From assembly GCA_964448675.1 (NCBI GenBank), contig CAYUZU010000003.1, positions 233,632-297,631 on the forward strand: a DNA stretch of 64,000 bases, written 5' to 3'. The position numbers were made by a program, and so were the translations under genes. Below are positions 1 through 7,625 of the stretch, piece after piece. The DNA comes from CAYUZU01 sp964448675. Its GTDB lineage: Bacteria > Planctomycetota > Phycisphaerae > UBA1845 > Fen-1342. Position 1 is the stretch's first letter, and each line of letters starts with the position of its first letter. Under the pieces are notes generated by a model. It had not been told where the DNA came from. It saw only the letters and a program-made list of their open reading frames with translations, and searched no databases.

Positions 1-1
1 G

Positions 2-1651
2 GCCGCGGCCGCCCTCGTCACGTGCGATCGCAACATCGCCTGGAAGATTGACGAGGAGCCCCGCTGGGTCGCGCTGTCCGGCGCCTGTACCCTCGACCCC
101 GGGCAGAGCGTCCGCGTCAGCAAATTCGCCGCGATGACGTCGTCCCACCACGTCAGCGGCTCGCCTCTCGACGCGGCCCGACAGATGGCCTGGCAGGCCG
201 CTGCCAGCACGTTCGACCGCCTGGCCGGGGAATCCGACGCCGTCTGGCAGGAGCGCTGGGAACGCACCGACGTCGAGATCGAAGGCGACCCGGAGAGCCA
301 GCGCGCCCTGCGCACCTCGCTGTATCACATGCTGCGCGCCATCGTCGAGGACGATCCGCGCTGCGCGATCGACGCCAAGGGCGCCGCCGGCGAAGCCTAC
401 TGCGGGCGTTACTTCTGGGACACCGAGTTGTTCATGCTGCCGCTGTTTCTCTACACGCGCCCCGACGTCGGCAAGACGCTCGCCCGCTTCCGTATCGCCT
501 CGCTCGAGGGTGCCCGCCGCAATGCCCGGCGCTACGGCTATCCCGGGGCCCGCTATGCCTGGGAAAGTGCCCCCAGTGGCGACGACAACTGCCCCAACTG
601 GCAATACGCCGACCACGAGGTGCACGTCACCGCCGACGCGGCCTACGGCCTGTGGCACGCGCACCTGACCAACCCCAATGACCTCCGCCTGTTGCAGGAC
701 ACCGTCGAGGTGCTGACCGAGACCGCCCGCTACTGGTGCGAGCGCGTCGTCTACAATCCGCGGCTCGAAACCTACGAGCTGCTCATGGTCATGGGGCCCG
801 ACGAGTACACGCCCTTCAGCCGCAACAACGCCTACACGAATCGCCTGGTCGCCTTCGCGCTCTCGCTCGCCTCGTTCGCCTGGCAGAAGCTGCACCGCCT
901 CGATCCCGACGCCGCCACGCGCCTGCAACAGCAGCTCGAGCTGCTTGACGGCGAACTCGCCCGCTTCGACGGCGTCGCCCAGAACCTGCGCATGCCCTAC
1001 GACGACGAGCGCCGCCTGGTGCTCCAATCCGACGACTTCTTCACCTACGAGCCGTTCGACTTCGATAAGCACTGGCCCGACCGCCGGCGCCGGCTCGGCG
1101 CCACCGTCAGCCAGGAGCGGCTCTATCGCAGCCAGGTCCTCAAGCAGGGCGACGTGATTCAGCTCATGGCGCTCTTCCCGCAGGAATTCGATCGCGAGCA
1201 GATGGCCATCGCCTATGACACCTACGAGCCGCTGACCTCACACGACTCGAGCCTCAGCCAATCGATGCATGCCATCGTCGCCAACTGGATCGGCCGCCAC
1301 GACGAAGCCGTCCGCATGTGGCAGGCCTCCGCCAGCCTCGACCTCCGCGTCGGCGAAGCCGCCGAGGGCATCCACGCCGCCTGCGCCGGGGCCAATTGGC
1401 AGGTCGTCGTGATGGGCTTCGCGGGTTTCCGAACGCGGATGCAGTCGGAAATCCTGCACCTCGACCCGCACCTGCCGCCCCAGTGGCGCAGCCTGCACTT
1501 TCCGCTGGTCTGGGAGGGCCAGCCGCTGCGGGTGAGCATCACCGGCACCGAAGTGAGCATTGAACTCCGGGGCGGCAAGCCGCTGACCGCGCTGATCGCC
1601 GGCCAGCCTTGCACGATCGCGCCGGCGACGACAAGCACATTCCCCCGGTAG
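2..1651 (+). CDS. Glycoside hydrolase family 65-like protein (5' truncated by window start)
   Basis: The frame is open to the first base, so the gene begins outside the window; the first in-window ATG (134) lies inside a conserved stretch and is not the start. Seen: an alpha/alpha-barrel-type sequence with the family signature GPDEYTPFSRNNAYTNRL, whose glutamate matches the catalytic acid of GH65 enzymes, preceded by RYFWDTELFMLPLFLYTRP. GH65 members are inverting phosphorylases or hydrolases of alpha-glucobiosides such as maltose, trehalose or kojibiose; which substrate applies cannot be read from this fragment. About 549 residues are visible of a usual 750-800. A hairpin terminator follows 3 nt after the stop, so the gene is last in its transcript. 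Confidence 0.85.
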   Translation, partial: AAAALVTCDRNIAWKIDEEPRWVALSGACTLDPGQSVRVSKFAAMTSSHHVSGSPLDAARQMAWQAAASTFDRLAGESDAVWQERWERTDVEIEGDPESQRALRTSLYHMLRAIVEDDPRCAIDAKGAAGEAYCGRYFWDTELFMLPLFLYTRPDVGKTLARFRIASLEGARRNARRYGYPGARYAWESAPSGDDNCPNWQYADHEVHVTADAAYGLWHAHLTNPNDLRLLQDTVEVLTETARYWCERVVYNPRLETYELLMVMGPDEYTPFSRNNAYTNRLVAFALSLASFAWQKLHRLDPDAATRLQQQLELLDGELARFDGVAQNLRMPYDDERRLVLQSDDFFTYEPFDFDKHWPDRRRRLGATVSQERLYRSQVLKQGDVIQLMALFPQEFDREQMAIAYDTYEPLTSHDSSLSQSMHAIVANWIGRHDEAVRMWQASASLDLRVGEAAEGIHAACAGANWQVVVMGFAGFRTRMQSEILHLDPHLPPQWRSLHFPLVWEGQPLRVSITGTEVSIELRGGKPLTALIAGQPCTIAPATTSTFPR

Positions 1652-1654
1652 AAC

Positions 1655-1670
1655 AAGCCGGCCGGCTTTT
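1655..1670 (+). terminator. Short hairpin terminator after GH65 gene
   Basis: AAGCC / GGCC loop / GGCTT followed by TT, starting 3 nt after the stop codon of the GH65 gene. The stem is short but GC-rich with a T-run on the plus strand. Confidence 0.5.
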
Positions 1671-1712
1671 ATCGGGCCCTATCCATTCCAGCAAAATCCG
1701 CAGGATTCACGG

Positions 1713-1740
1713 TTGCAAATAGTACCATTTTTGTCATACT
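1713..1740 (+). promoter_or_regulatory. Sigma70-type promoter for structured RNA
   Basis: TTGCAA (1713-1718), 16-nt spacer, CATACT (1735-1740), lying in a locally AT-rich patch of an otherwise GC-rich window. It would start transcription near 1747, just ahead of the folded region that ends in a strong terminator. Confidence 0.5.
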
Positions 1741-1746
1741 TGCGCT

Positions 1747-1908
1747 GTTCGGGCGACGTCCAACGGAAACCAACGCGTCTCGAGCTTCCCTGAGGTGCCA
1801 GGAGTTGCATCGTCACGATGCCGGCCCCTCCAGCCGGCGGCGATCTGACACACAACTCCGCGAGGGTGACAGACTGCTCGGCTTGCGGGCCGGGCAGTCT
1901 TCTTTTTC
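1747..1908 (+). ncRNA. Structured small RNA or attenuating leader upstream of the nitroreductase
   Basis: About 160 nt with a clear multi-branched fold and no convincing reading frame. The closing stem is GGAGTT (1801-1806) with AACTCC (1854-1859). It encloses hairpin GCATCG-TCA-CGATGC (1807-1821) and hairpin CCGGC/GCCGG (1821-1837). A canonical rho-independent terminator follows at 1871-1908. Transcription would run toward the nitroreductase start codon 68 nt past the terminator. So it is either a free small RNA or a riboswitch-like attenuator leader. No known RNA family was recognised. The 5' boundary rests on the predicted promoter. Confidence 0.5.
1871..1908 (+). terminator. Rho-independent terminator ending the structured RNA
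   Basis: AGACTGCTCGGC pairs with GCCGGGCAGTCT over 12 bp with one G-U pair, loop TTGCGG, followed by TCTTTTTC. No protein-coding gene lies directly upstream on this strand, which argues for an RNA gene or an attenuator. Confidence 0.85.
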
Positions 1909-1976
1909 GCGCCCAGCCGCCATAATGCGTGAGAGTATGGCCCGAGCCCCGACTCGCACCACCTGGAGGACCCATC

Positions 1977-2468
1977 ATGGACGCTTACCAGACCGTGCTG
2001 CAACGCCGCAGCGTCCGCAAATACAAGCCCGACCCTGTCCCGCGCGGCTTGCTGGAAAAGGTCATCGACGCCGCCCGGCTGGCGCCGACGGCCCGCAACG
2101 AGCAGCCGTGTGCATTCGTCGTGCTGACCGACCGCGACAAGCTGCAACAAGTCGGCAACCTCACCGATCACGGCAAGTTCATCGCCGACACACCGGCCTG
2201 CATCGTGGTGCTCAGCGCCGACACCAAGTACTACCTCGAAGACGGCAGTGCCGCGACGACGCAGCTCATGATCGCCGCCAAAACCCTCGGCCTCGACACC
2301 TGCTGGGTTGCCGGCGACAAGAAGCCGTACGCGCCGGCGATCGTGGCGGCCTGTGGTGCCCCGGCCGACTACCGGCTCGTGGCCCTGGTCGCGATCGGCT
2401 ACGGTGCGGACATTCCCGACCCGCCGAAACGCCCGCTGGCCGAAGTGGTGCACTGGGAAACGTTCTGA
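1977..2468 (+). CDS. Nitroreductase family protein
   Basis: 163 residues. The start ATG has GGAGGA 6 nt upstream (1965-1970). Seen: N-terminal QRRSVRKYKPDPVP with the RRSxRxY phosphate/FMN-binding pattern, ARLAPTARNEQPCAFVV, and a C-terminal GYGADIPDPPKRP typical of small NfsA/NOX-like nitroreductases. These FMN enzymes reduce nitroaromatics, quinones or flavins with NAD(P)H, acting as cytosolic homodimers. The protein is at the short end of the family. It sits behind a folded leader with a terminator, so its expression may be attenuation-controlled (inference). Substrate unknown. Confidence 0.85.
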   Translation: MDAYQTVLQRRSVRKYKPDPVPRGLLEKVIDAARLAPTARNEQPCAFVVLTDRDKLQQVGNLTDHGKFIADTPACIVVLSADTKYYLEDGSAATTQLMIAAKTLGLDTCWVAGDKKPYAPAIVAACGAPADYRLVALVAIGYGADIPDPPKRPLAEVVHWETF

Positions 2469-2501
2469 CGCGGCGAGAATCGCGCCCCTCCCCTCGCCGA
2501 A

Positions 2502-2541
2502 CCAATGGCACGGCATCGCCGATCCAATGGTAGGGCATCGC
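2502..2541 (+). repeat. Imperfect tandem 22-bp direct repeat
   Basis: CCAATGGCACGGCATCGC (2502-2519) recurs as CCAATGGTAGGGCATCGC (2524-2541). It lies in the 300-bp convergent gap (2469-2768) between the nitroreductase and the lipoprotein gene, where I see no gene. Confidence 0.5.
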
Positions 2542-2768
2542 TCTGCTTTGCCCTGGGAGCGTCCGACGACTCGCCGGTACGCCACCCCGCCCACCATCAT
2601 CGATCATTGATAAGTGATCACGCCGCGCCGGCGCCCGCGTCAACGTCGTCGCCGCCGGAGGTGACCATAAACGTGGCCCAGACGACGGGACAGTCGGCGG
2701 CGGGCCCGCGTGCGGCACTTGTACACCGCCACCGGTCGGATATCAGGCTTGAACAATCTCATGCGCGA

Positions 2769-3773
2769 CTACTCGATCGTCACTTGCGGCAGCGGGAAGA
2801 TCGGCGACCAGGCCGCCCCTTCACTGCACGCGTCACTGCCGGCCGGCTCACCGGCGCAAGGCCCGAACACGCCGTCCCCGTCGACATCCTCGTAAAACCA
2901 TGTATCGGCCACGTTGAATACAACCGACAGCGTCTTGGCCCCGCCGGTGAGATCGAGGTCGATCTCCTCGCGCATGATGAAAACATCGGCGGTCGGCCCC
3001 TGCATGAAGTCGGTCGCGTCCCACAGGTCGGTGCCGCCGTAGAGCCCGCGGCGATGACCGGTCTCGGAGTCCATGCCGCCCGCCCCCATGATGGTGCCAC
3101 GGTCCGCCAGGGCCGCCGCCGCAGTCCACGCGTCACCGGACGGGGCAAAGCCGAGCTCGTTCCCATCGTCGTCGACGAGCGTGATGTCACCCTGGTGGTG
3201 GCCACCATTGCCTTCCTGCGGGAAGTCGTCGTCGCTCAGGTATATCCGCACGCACTGGCTGTTCCCCGTGGCGTTCAACGGCATGACGAGCTCGTAGTAG
3301 TACAGCTCGGCGACCAGTTGCGTGTAGCGCTTGGCCGCCAGTGTCGCCGTCGGCAGCGTCACTGCCCCGGACAGGTCCACCACGTCCGACGCCGCCAGCG
3401 TGCCCTTGTCGGCGACAATGTCGACCGAGCTCCCATCGGCAGCGATCAGGCTCAGCCGCTTGACCGCAACACTGAACTTGCTGGGCGTAATGTAACGGAT
3501 GAAGGCGCCGTCGCCGTCGCAATCGGCGGTGCTGGGGAAGCCGGCCTCGTCGTTGCCGGGGGTGTCGTCGGGGCAGGAATCGACGCGCAATCCTTGCGCG
3601 GCAAGGCCGGCGTCAAGGGCCGACGCGCCGTAGTCGGCGTGCAGCTTCACCGTCAGTTCGGCGGTGGACGCACCGGTCGGATCGCCGGTGCCGGGGGTCT
3701 CGACACAACCGAAAAACGCTCCGACAGTGGCAGCGGCCAGCAGCGGCACAACCAGGCGGGAAAACGAGTTCAT
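2769..3773 (-). CDS. Putative exported lipoprotein of unknown function
   Basis: 334 residues. N-terminus MNSFSRLVVPLLAAATVGAF then FGC: a signal peptide with a Cys at position 23, but the box (FFGC) deviates from the classical LAGC lipobox, so lipidation is likely rather than certain. The mature part is acidic, with Asp-rich calcium-binding-like segments (ADCDGDGAF near 83-91, EDVDGDGVFGPC near the C-terminus) and Cys pairs, as in secreted beta-rich proteins. I do not recognise a catalytic family. It is monocistronic; the convergent nitroreductase ends 300 bp away and a hairpin-rich gap lies upstream. Confidence 0.7.
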   Translation of the reverse strand: MNSFSRLVVPLLAAATVGAFFGCVETPGTGDPTGASTAELTVKLHADYGASALDAGLAAQGLRVDSCPDDTPGNDEAGFPSTADCDGDGAFIRYITPSKFSVAVKRLSLIAADGSSVDIVADKGTLAASDVVDLSGAVTLPTATLAAKRYTQLVAELYYYELVMPLNATGNSQCVRIYLSDDDFPQEGNGGHHQGDITLVDDDGNELGFAPSGDAWTAAAALADRGTIMGAGGMDSETGHRRGLYGGTDLWDATDFMQGPTADVFIMREEIDLDLTGGAKTLSVVFNVADTWFYEDVDGDGVFGPCAGEPAGSDACSEGAAWSPIFPLPQVTIE

Positions 3774-3965
3774 GTTGCATGGCTCCTTAAGGACCCGTCA
3801 GCCACGGACGGCACGCCCTGGTGCGGCGCGCGGCTGGCGCACTTCTCGCGAACTGCTATCGGACGCTGTGGGGATGAGGCTTGATGGAGGAGGCGGACGT
3901 GGTGCGGCGTGACCCGGCTGGCCGGCGCCGTCTCTGCGGCGCGAGGCCGCTCAGCGCACAGCGCC

Positions 3966-4136
3966 GCGCGCCGGAGCGGCGCGCGGAGAGACCCGCTTCC
4001 GGGTCCGCTCTCTCGCACGCGGAAGCGGGTCAGCTATATGAACATCCGGTGCAACGCGCACCGGCGTGGCGCAAGGAGGGCGAGCACTCCCTCTTTTGGT
4101 AGTCGGCTTTTTGGTTTTAACCTGGGCGCTCGCCCT
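3966..4136. repeat. Cluster of four inverted repeats in a 620-bp gene-free gap
   Basis: The stretch 3774-4399 has no convincing gene. It holds perfect hairpins: GCGCGCCG-GAG-CGGCGCGC (3966-3984), ACCCGCTTCCG/CGGAAGCGGGT (3991-4001 with 4020-4030), and CCGGTGC-AACGC-GCACCGG (4046-4064). AGGGCGAGC/GCTCGCCCT (4077-4085 with 4128-4136) encloses an AT-richer core. This may be a structured RNA, a non-autonomous element or terminators; no strand is assigned. Confidence 0.45.
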
Positions 4137-4399
4137 CAACGATCATGACGGATCTGCTGTCGGTCCTGCGGTGCGCACCGCACTTGCCAAGCACAATCCG
4201 TGACTTCCCGGCAAACGCTGAACTGCAATGACATGCGGCCGTCGATTCGGCCTCGGATCCAGTATCCCGTGTGGACCCAACAATAATGGTCCGGCCACCA
4301 TCTAATATGACTCACGAATCGGCGCGAGTCAAAAAGAAACGCAAGATGTCTGCGCCATGCGCCGCGCGCCACGTGCGAACTGCGGCGACCGCCCTGTTC

Positions 4400-6217
4400 T
4401 TACGTGTTTTTCACCGCGGCCAGTTGCGCGAAGACGTCACGATAACCCGCCTCGAGAAACGTCCGCGGCAGGTGCAGCCCGATGTGCTCCCACGGCAGCC
4501 GCTCGTCACGCGGCCGCTCACGATGAGCGTAGAACGCCGGGTCGACGCCGGTGGCTTCGAACGCCGCCAGCCACCGCTGGTGGTCGAAACAATCATCCCA
4601 GCCGTCGAGGCGCGCCCCGCGGCGCCAGGCTTCTTCGATGGCGTCCGCCACACGCCGATCGCCGCGGGCCAGCACGCCCTCCAGCACCGACCGCTCGGGC
4701 GCGTGCGTGTTGATCCGCACGGCGGAGCGCTGCGAACGCTTCAGGCCGTGCAGTCGCTCGCGCACAGCCTCGAAGTACCCCACCGTCTGCTGCGCGGCCC
4801 ATTGCAGCGGCGTAAACGGCTTGGGCACCAGCCAGCTCACCGACGACGTCACCGCCGCCGGCGGCTTGCCGATCGCGCGGCGGGCCTGGCTGACGGCGTT
4901 GCTGAGCTCCCAGATGCCGTCAATGTCCTCGGGCCGCTCGCCCGGGAAGCCGGCCATGAAGTACAGCTTCACGCGCCTCCAGCCGGCCTCGTACGCGGCC
5001 TGCACACCGTCGAGCAGCCGCCCGTCGGTGACCTTCTTGCGGATGGCGCTGCGCATGTCGTCCGCCGCCGCCTCGACCGCCATCGTCAGGCCGCCCTTGC
5101 GGACACTGGCCCCGAGGGACGGAATGTGGCGCAGCATCTGATCGACGCGCAGCGACGGGAAGCTGATGTTCACCATGCGCGGCGCAAAACGCTCGTTGAC
5201 ACGCCGCGCCAGCTCCCCGAGCTGCGGATAGTCGGCGGTCGACAGCGACAGCAGCCCGATCTCGTCGTAGCCGGTCGCCCAGTAGGCTCGCTCGGCAATG
5301 TCCAGGATGCGGTCGACGCTGCGCAGCCGCAGCGGCCGCTTTGTGTAGCCGGCGTGGCAGAAGCGGCACAGGTTCGGGCAGCCGCGCATGATCTCGATCG
5401 CGATGCGGTCGTGCACCGACTCGGTCCAGGGGACCAGCGGACGCTCGGGCGCGGGCGAGTCCTCGAAATCCGGCGTCTGACACCGCTCGATAACGGTCGG
5501 AATGCCGGCGACATTGGGACCGAAGTCGGCCAGCGTGCCGTCGGCGTGATACGTCGGCGTATACAGGCGCGGCGCGTACAACCACGGAAAACGCCGGGCC
5601 AGCTCGAGGATCATCTCGGATCGCGCCGCACCGCCCTGCTTGAGTTCGGCGACCGCATCGCACAGTGGCGGCAACGCGTGCTCGCCGTCGCCGACCGCGA
5701 CCAGGTCGACAAACGGCGCCATCGGTTCCGGGTTGTCCGCCTGCGGTCCGCCGACAATCACCAGCGGATCCGCCTCTCTCCGCGCGTCGCTCCGCACCGC
5801 TACGCCGGCCAGGTCGAGCATGTTGAGCACGGTGGCATAGCACAGCTCGTATTGCAGCGAGAACGCGAGCAGGTCCGCCGAGCGCACCGCCTGCCGCGTG
5901 TCCCAGGTGAACAGCGGCAGACCGCATTCGCGCATGAGCGCTTCGGCATCGGTCCAGGGGGCGTACACCCGCTCGGCACAGACGCCGGGGTGGTGGTTCG
6001 CAATCCAATAGAGGATCTGGGTGCCGAGGTGCGACATGCCGATGGCATACGTGTCGGGGAACGCCAGCGCGACGCGCACCCGCGCCGCAGCCCAGTCGCC
6101 CGGTCGCACGAGCTGATTCACCTCGCCGCCGATGTACTGGGCCGGCTGGCGCACGCGCGGCAGGAGTTCGTCGCGGACGCGGTCGTGCAGATTGTCGCCG
6201 CGCGCCTGGTGCAAGTC
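4400..6217 (-). CDS. B12-binding-domain radical SAM protein (TIGR03960-like)
   Basis: 605 residues from a TTG start at 6217. Seen: PAQYIGGEVNQLVRPG near the N-terminus, a Rossmann-type B12-binding-like region (FPDTYAIGMSHLGTQILYW, IVGGPQADNPEPMAPFVD), then the radical SAM cluster motif CPNLCRFC (CxxxCxxC) followed by a TIM-barrel-like half. The family is the larger partner of a pair often fused to or beside a DUF2344 protein; its reaction is unknown to me. The frame is open to an ATG at 6361, but those 48 extra residues are Arg-rich and unconserved. A TATAAT box at 6368-6373 would start the RNA at about that ATG, and GGAGG precedes the TTG by 10 nt, so the TTG start is preferred. No DUF2344 partner is adjacent. 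Confidence 0.85.
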   Translation of the reverse strand, partial: DLHQARGDNLHDRVRDELLPRVRQPAQYIGGEVNQLVRPGDWAAARVRVALAFPDTYAIGMSHLGTQILYWIANHHPGVCAERVYAPWTDAEALMRECGLPLFTWDTRQAVRSADLLAFSLQYELCYATVLNMLDLAGVAVRSDARREADPLVIVGGPQADNPEPMAPFVDLVAVGDGEHALPPLCDAVAELKQGGAARSEMILELARRFPWLYAPRLYTPTYHADGTLADFGPNVAGIPTVIERCQTPDFEDSPAPERPLVPWTESVHDRIAIEIMRGCPNLCRFCHAGYTKRPLRLRSVDRILDIAERAYWATGYDEIGLLSLSTADYPQLGELARRVNERFAPRMVNISFPSLRVDQMLRHIPSLGASVRKGGLTMAVEAAADDMRSAIRKKVTDGRLLDGVQAAYEAGWRRVKLYFMAGFPGERPEDIDGIWELSNAVSQARRAIGKPPAAVTSSVSWLVPKPFTPLQWAAQQTVGYFEAVRERLHGLKRSQRSAVRINTHAPERSVLEGVLARGDRRVADAIEEAWRRGARLDGWDDCFDHQRWLAAFEATGVDPAFYAHRERPRDERLPWEHIGLHLPRTFLEAGYRDVFAQLAAVKNT

Positions 6218-6367
6218 TGCCGTACCTCCAGCCGCCACGCGCCGCACCGCGCTGCGCGGGCGATCCTGCGTGGGGGACTCGTTTCTTGGGCGAACGGTCG
6301 CCAGGACGCGCCGCCGCCGGCGCGTTCGTCGCCGCACCCGCCGGACGCTCGCGGCGGGCAATAGCGG

Positions 6368-6398
6368 ATTATAGAGGGTGTACGGCGCAGCAGCGCAA
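6368..6398 (-). promoter_or_regulatory. Promoter of the radical SAM gene
   Basis: Minus strand: perfect TATAAT (6373-6368) with a weak TTGCGC (6398-6393) at 19-nt spacing. The implied start point near 6361 gives a leader of about 145 nt before the TTG codon. Confidence 0.5.
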
Positions 6399-6568
6399 CC
6401 GTCCGACCGCAGGACGCTGCCGCACGACCGGTGGCGGCGGACCTGGCGCCGGACATACCGTCCCCGCTCGCCCCTTGGCCGGCACCCGGCGGCGTGGGGG
6501 GTGCGATTGACGACCGGCCCCGTTGCCGTAACGAGAGCGCGGCCGCCGTCGAAGCCGAGGGGAGCGGA

Positions 6569-6778
6569 TTACGGCTTGTACTTGAAGGACACCGTGACCC
6601 GCGCGCGGAAGAGCGTGACCTTGCCGTCCTCGACGGTCATGTCGAGTTCCTGCACTTCGGCCACGCGCAGGTGCTTGAGCGACTCGCCGGCCTTTTCGAC
6701 GGCGTTGCGGGCCGCCTCTTCCCACGAGGTCTCGCTGGTGCCAATCAACTCGATGACTTTGTAAACGGTATCGGGCAT
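6569..6778 (-). CDS. Dodecin family flavin-storage protein
   Basis: 69 residues, the usual length for dodecins. AAAGGAGG lies directly upstream of the ATG, a near-perfect ribosome-binding site. Seen: MPDTVYKVIELIGTS, then an amphipathic helix SWEEAARNAVEKA and strands ending VTVSFKY, matching the beta-alpha-beta-beta dodecin fold. Dodecins form hollow dodecamers that bind riboflavin, FMN or CoA in the cytosol as a buffer. It appears monocistronic. The 260 bp upstream to the repeat at 7039 show no further gene. Confidence 0.93.
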   Translation of the reverse strand: MPDTVYKVIELIGTSETSWEEAARNAVEKAGESLKHLRVAEVQELDMTVEDGKVTLFRARVTVSFKYKP

Positions 6779-7038
6779 GATGTGCCTCCTTTGGCGATGT
6801 GCGGTTGGAGTCGAGGCGGGCGCGACTGAGTTGTTTGCGACCCGGCCGTTCGATCCCGCGGCCCGGCGTATGATATCACGGCCGCACGGATGGATACAGA
6901 GAAGTGGGGCGGCGTTGACCGAAGCACAGTCGGCCGTTGGTGGGCGACGGCGGCGCTGCGCAGGCGCGGCGCGCGTGCGTTCCGGAAAGATGAGCTTCGC
7001 GGCGGTGTCCGCGCGGCGCTGCTGTCGCTGCTCAGAAG

Positions 7039-7376
7039 AAACGGAGAGGGCGGGATTCGCGGGGCCGCGGCGCCTGCGGCGTCGTCCCCGCGTGCTCGCT
7101 GCGCTCACGGCGGGTTCTCATCCCGCCCTCAGCGCGCAAGCAACAACGTCGATCGAAGGACCGCTTTGCCCCACGACCCCTCATTCCAAACGGAGAGGGC
7201 GGGATTCGCGGGGCCGCGGCGCCTGCGGCGTCGTCCCCGCGTNNNNNNNNNNNNNNNNNNNNNNNNNNNNNNNNNNNNNNNNNNNNNNNNNNNNNNNNNN
7301 NNNNNNNNNNNNNNNNNNNNNNNNNNNNNNNNNNNNNNNNNNCGAAGGACCGCTTTGCCCCACGACCCCTCATTCC
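7039..7376. repeat. Tandem 149-bp repeats built on the 3' end of tRNA-Ser, interrupted by the assembly gap
   Basis: Unit 1 spans 7039-7187; unit 2 starts at 7188 and enters the N run; the end of the last unit resumes at 7343-7376 and abuts the tRNA. Each unit begins with AAACGGAGAGGGCGGGATTCG, the same 21 bases as the flank plus 3' end (acceptor and T arm) of tRNA-Ser at 7377-7397. Inside each unit is an 11-bp inverted repeat GAGGGCGGGAT/ATCCCGCCCTC (7046-7056, 7120-7130 in unit 1) and a nested CGCGGGG/CCCCGCG stem. Unit phase predicts 60 missing bases, or 60 plus multiples of 149, not the 100 N shown. Confidence 0.8.
7243..7342. other. Assembly gap (100 N)
   Basis: Exactly 100 N, the conventional placeholder for an unknown distance. 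It falls inside the tandem repeat, which is the likely reason assembly failed here. Confidence 0.99.
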
Positions 7377-7379
7377 AAA

Positions 7380-7465
7380 CGGAGAGGGCGGGATTCGAAC
7401 CCGCGGAACCCATAGGGTTCACCGGTTTTCGAAACCGGCCCGATCGGCCACTCCGGCACCTCTCC
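7380..7465 (-). tRNA. tRNA-Ser (anticodon CGA)
   Basis: 86 nt on the minus strand. Acceptor GGAGAGG/CCTCTCC with discriminator G (complement of 7380). Anticodon arm CCGGT-TTCGAAA-ACCGG gives anticodon CGA (plus 7429-7431). The long variable arm GAACCC-TAT-GGGTTC is typical of tRNA-Ser, and the T arm is GCGGG-TTCGAAT-CCCGC. CCA is not encoded. It reads UCG codons. Its last 18 bases are repeated in the array that follows it. Confidence 0.97.
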
Positions 7466-7625
7466 AGCCGTCGGCACGTCCGCCACAACCGGCCGCACGC
7501 GTCGAGTCCCCTAGCGTATGCGATCAGCCGCCGCGCGGCAAGCCAAACGCCTCCGCCGCCTGTCCAAGGGAACGGACAGCGAAAACGACACCCTCACCGC
7601 GCCTCCGCCGTCCAGCAACCGCCCC

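Noticed and set aside
1747..1908. 6S RNA, SRP RNA or RNase P RNA
   Set aside because: No long central-bubble rod of 6S, no SRP tetraloop core and no conserved RNase P strings; the fold is a short multi-branch with attenuator-like terminator.
4271..6364. 697-codon open frame on the plus strand
   Set aside because: Exact antisense of the radical SAM gene; low-complexity Arg/His/Pro composition with no family motifs, as expected for high-GC shadow frames. The same applies to the long frames at 11607-13382, 20855-23212, 26514-28757, 32175-34310 and 60031-61419.
7039..7376. Possible CRISPR array
   Set aside because: Units are 149 bp, identical throughout, with no alternating unique spacers and no cas genes nearby.
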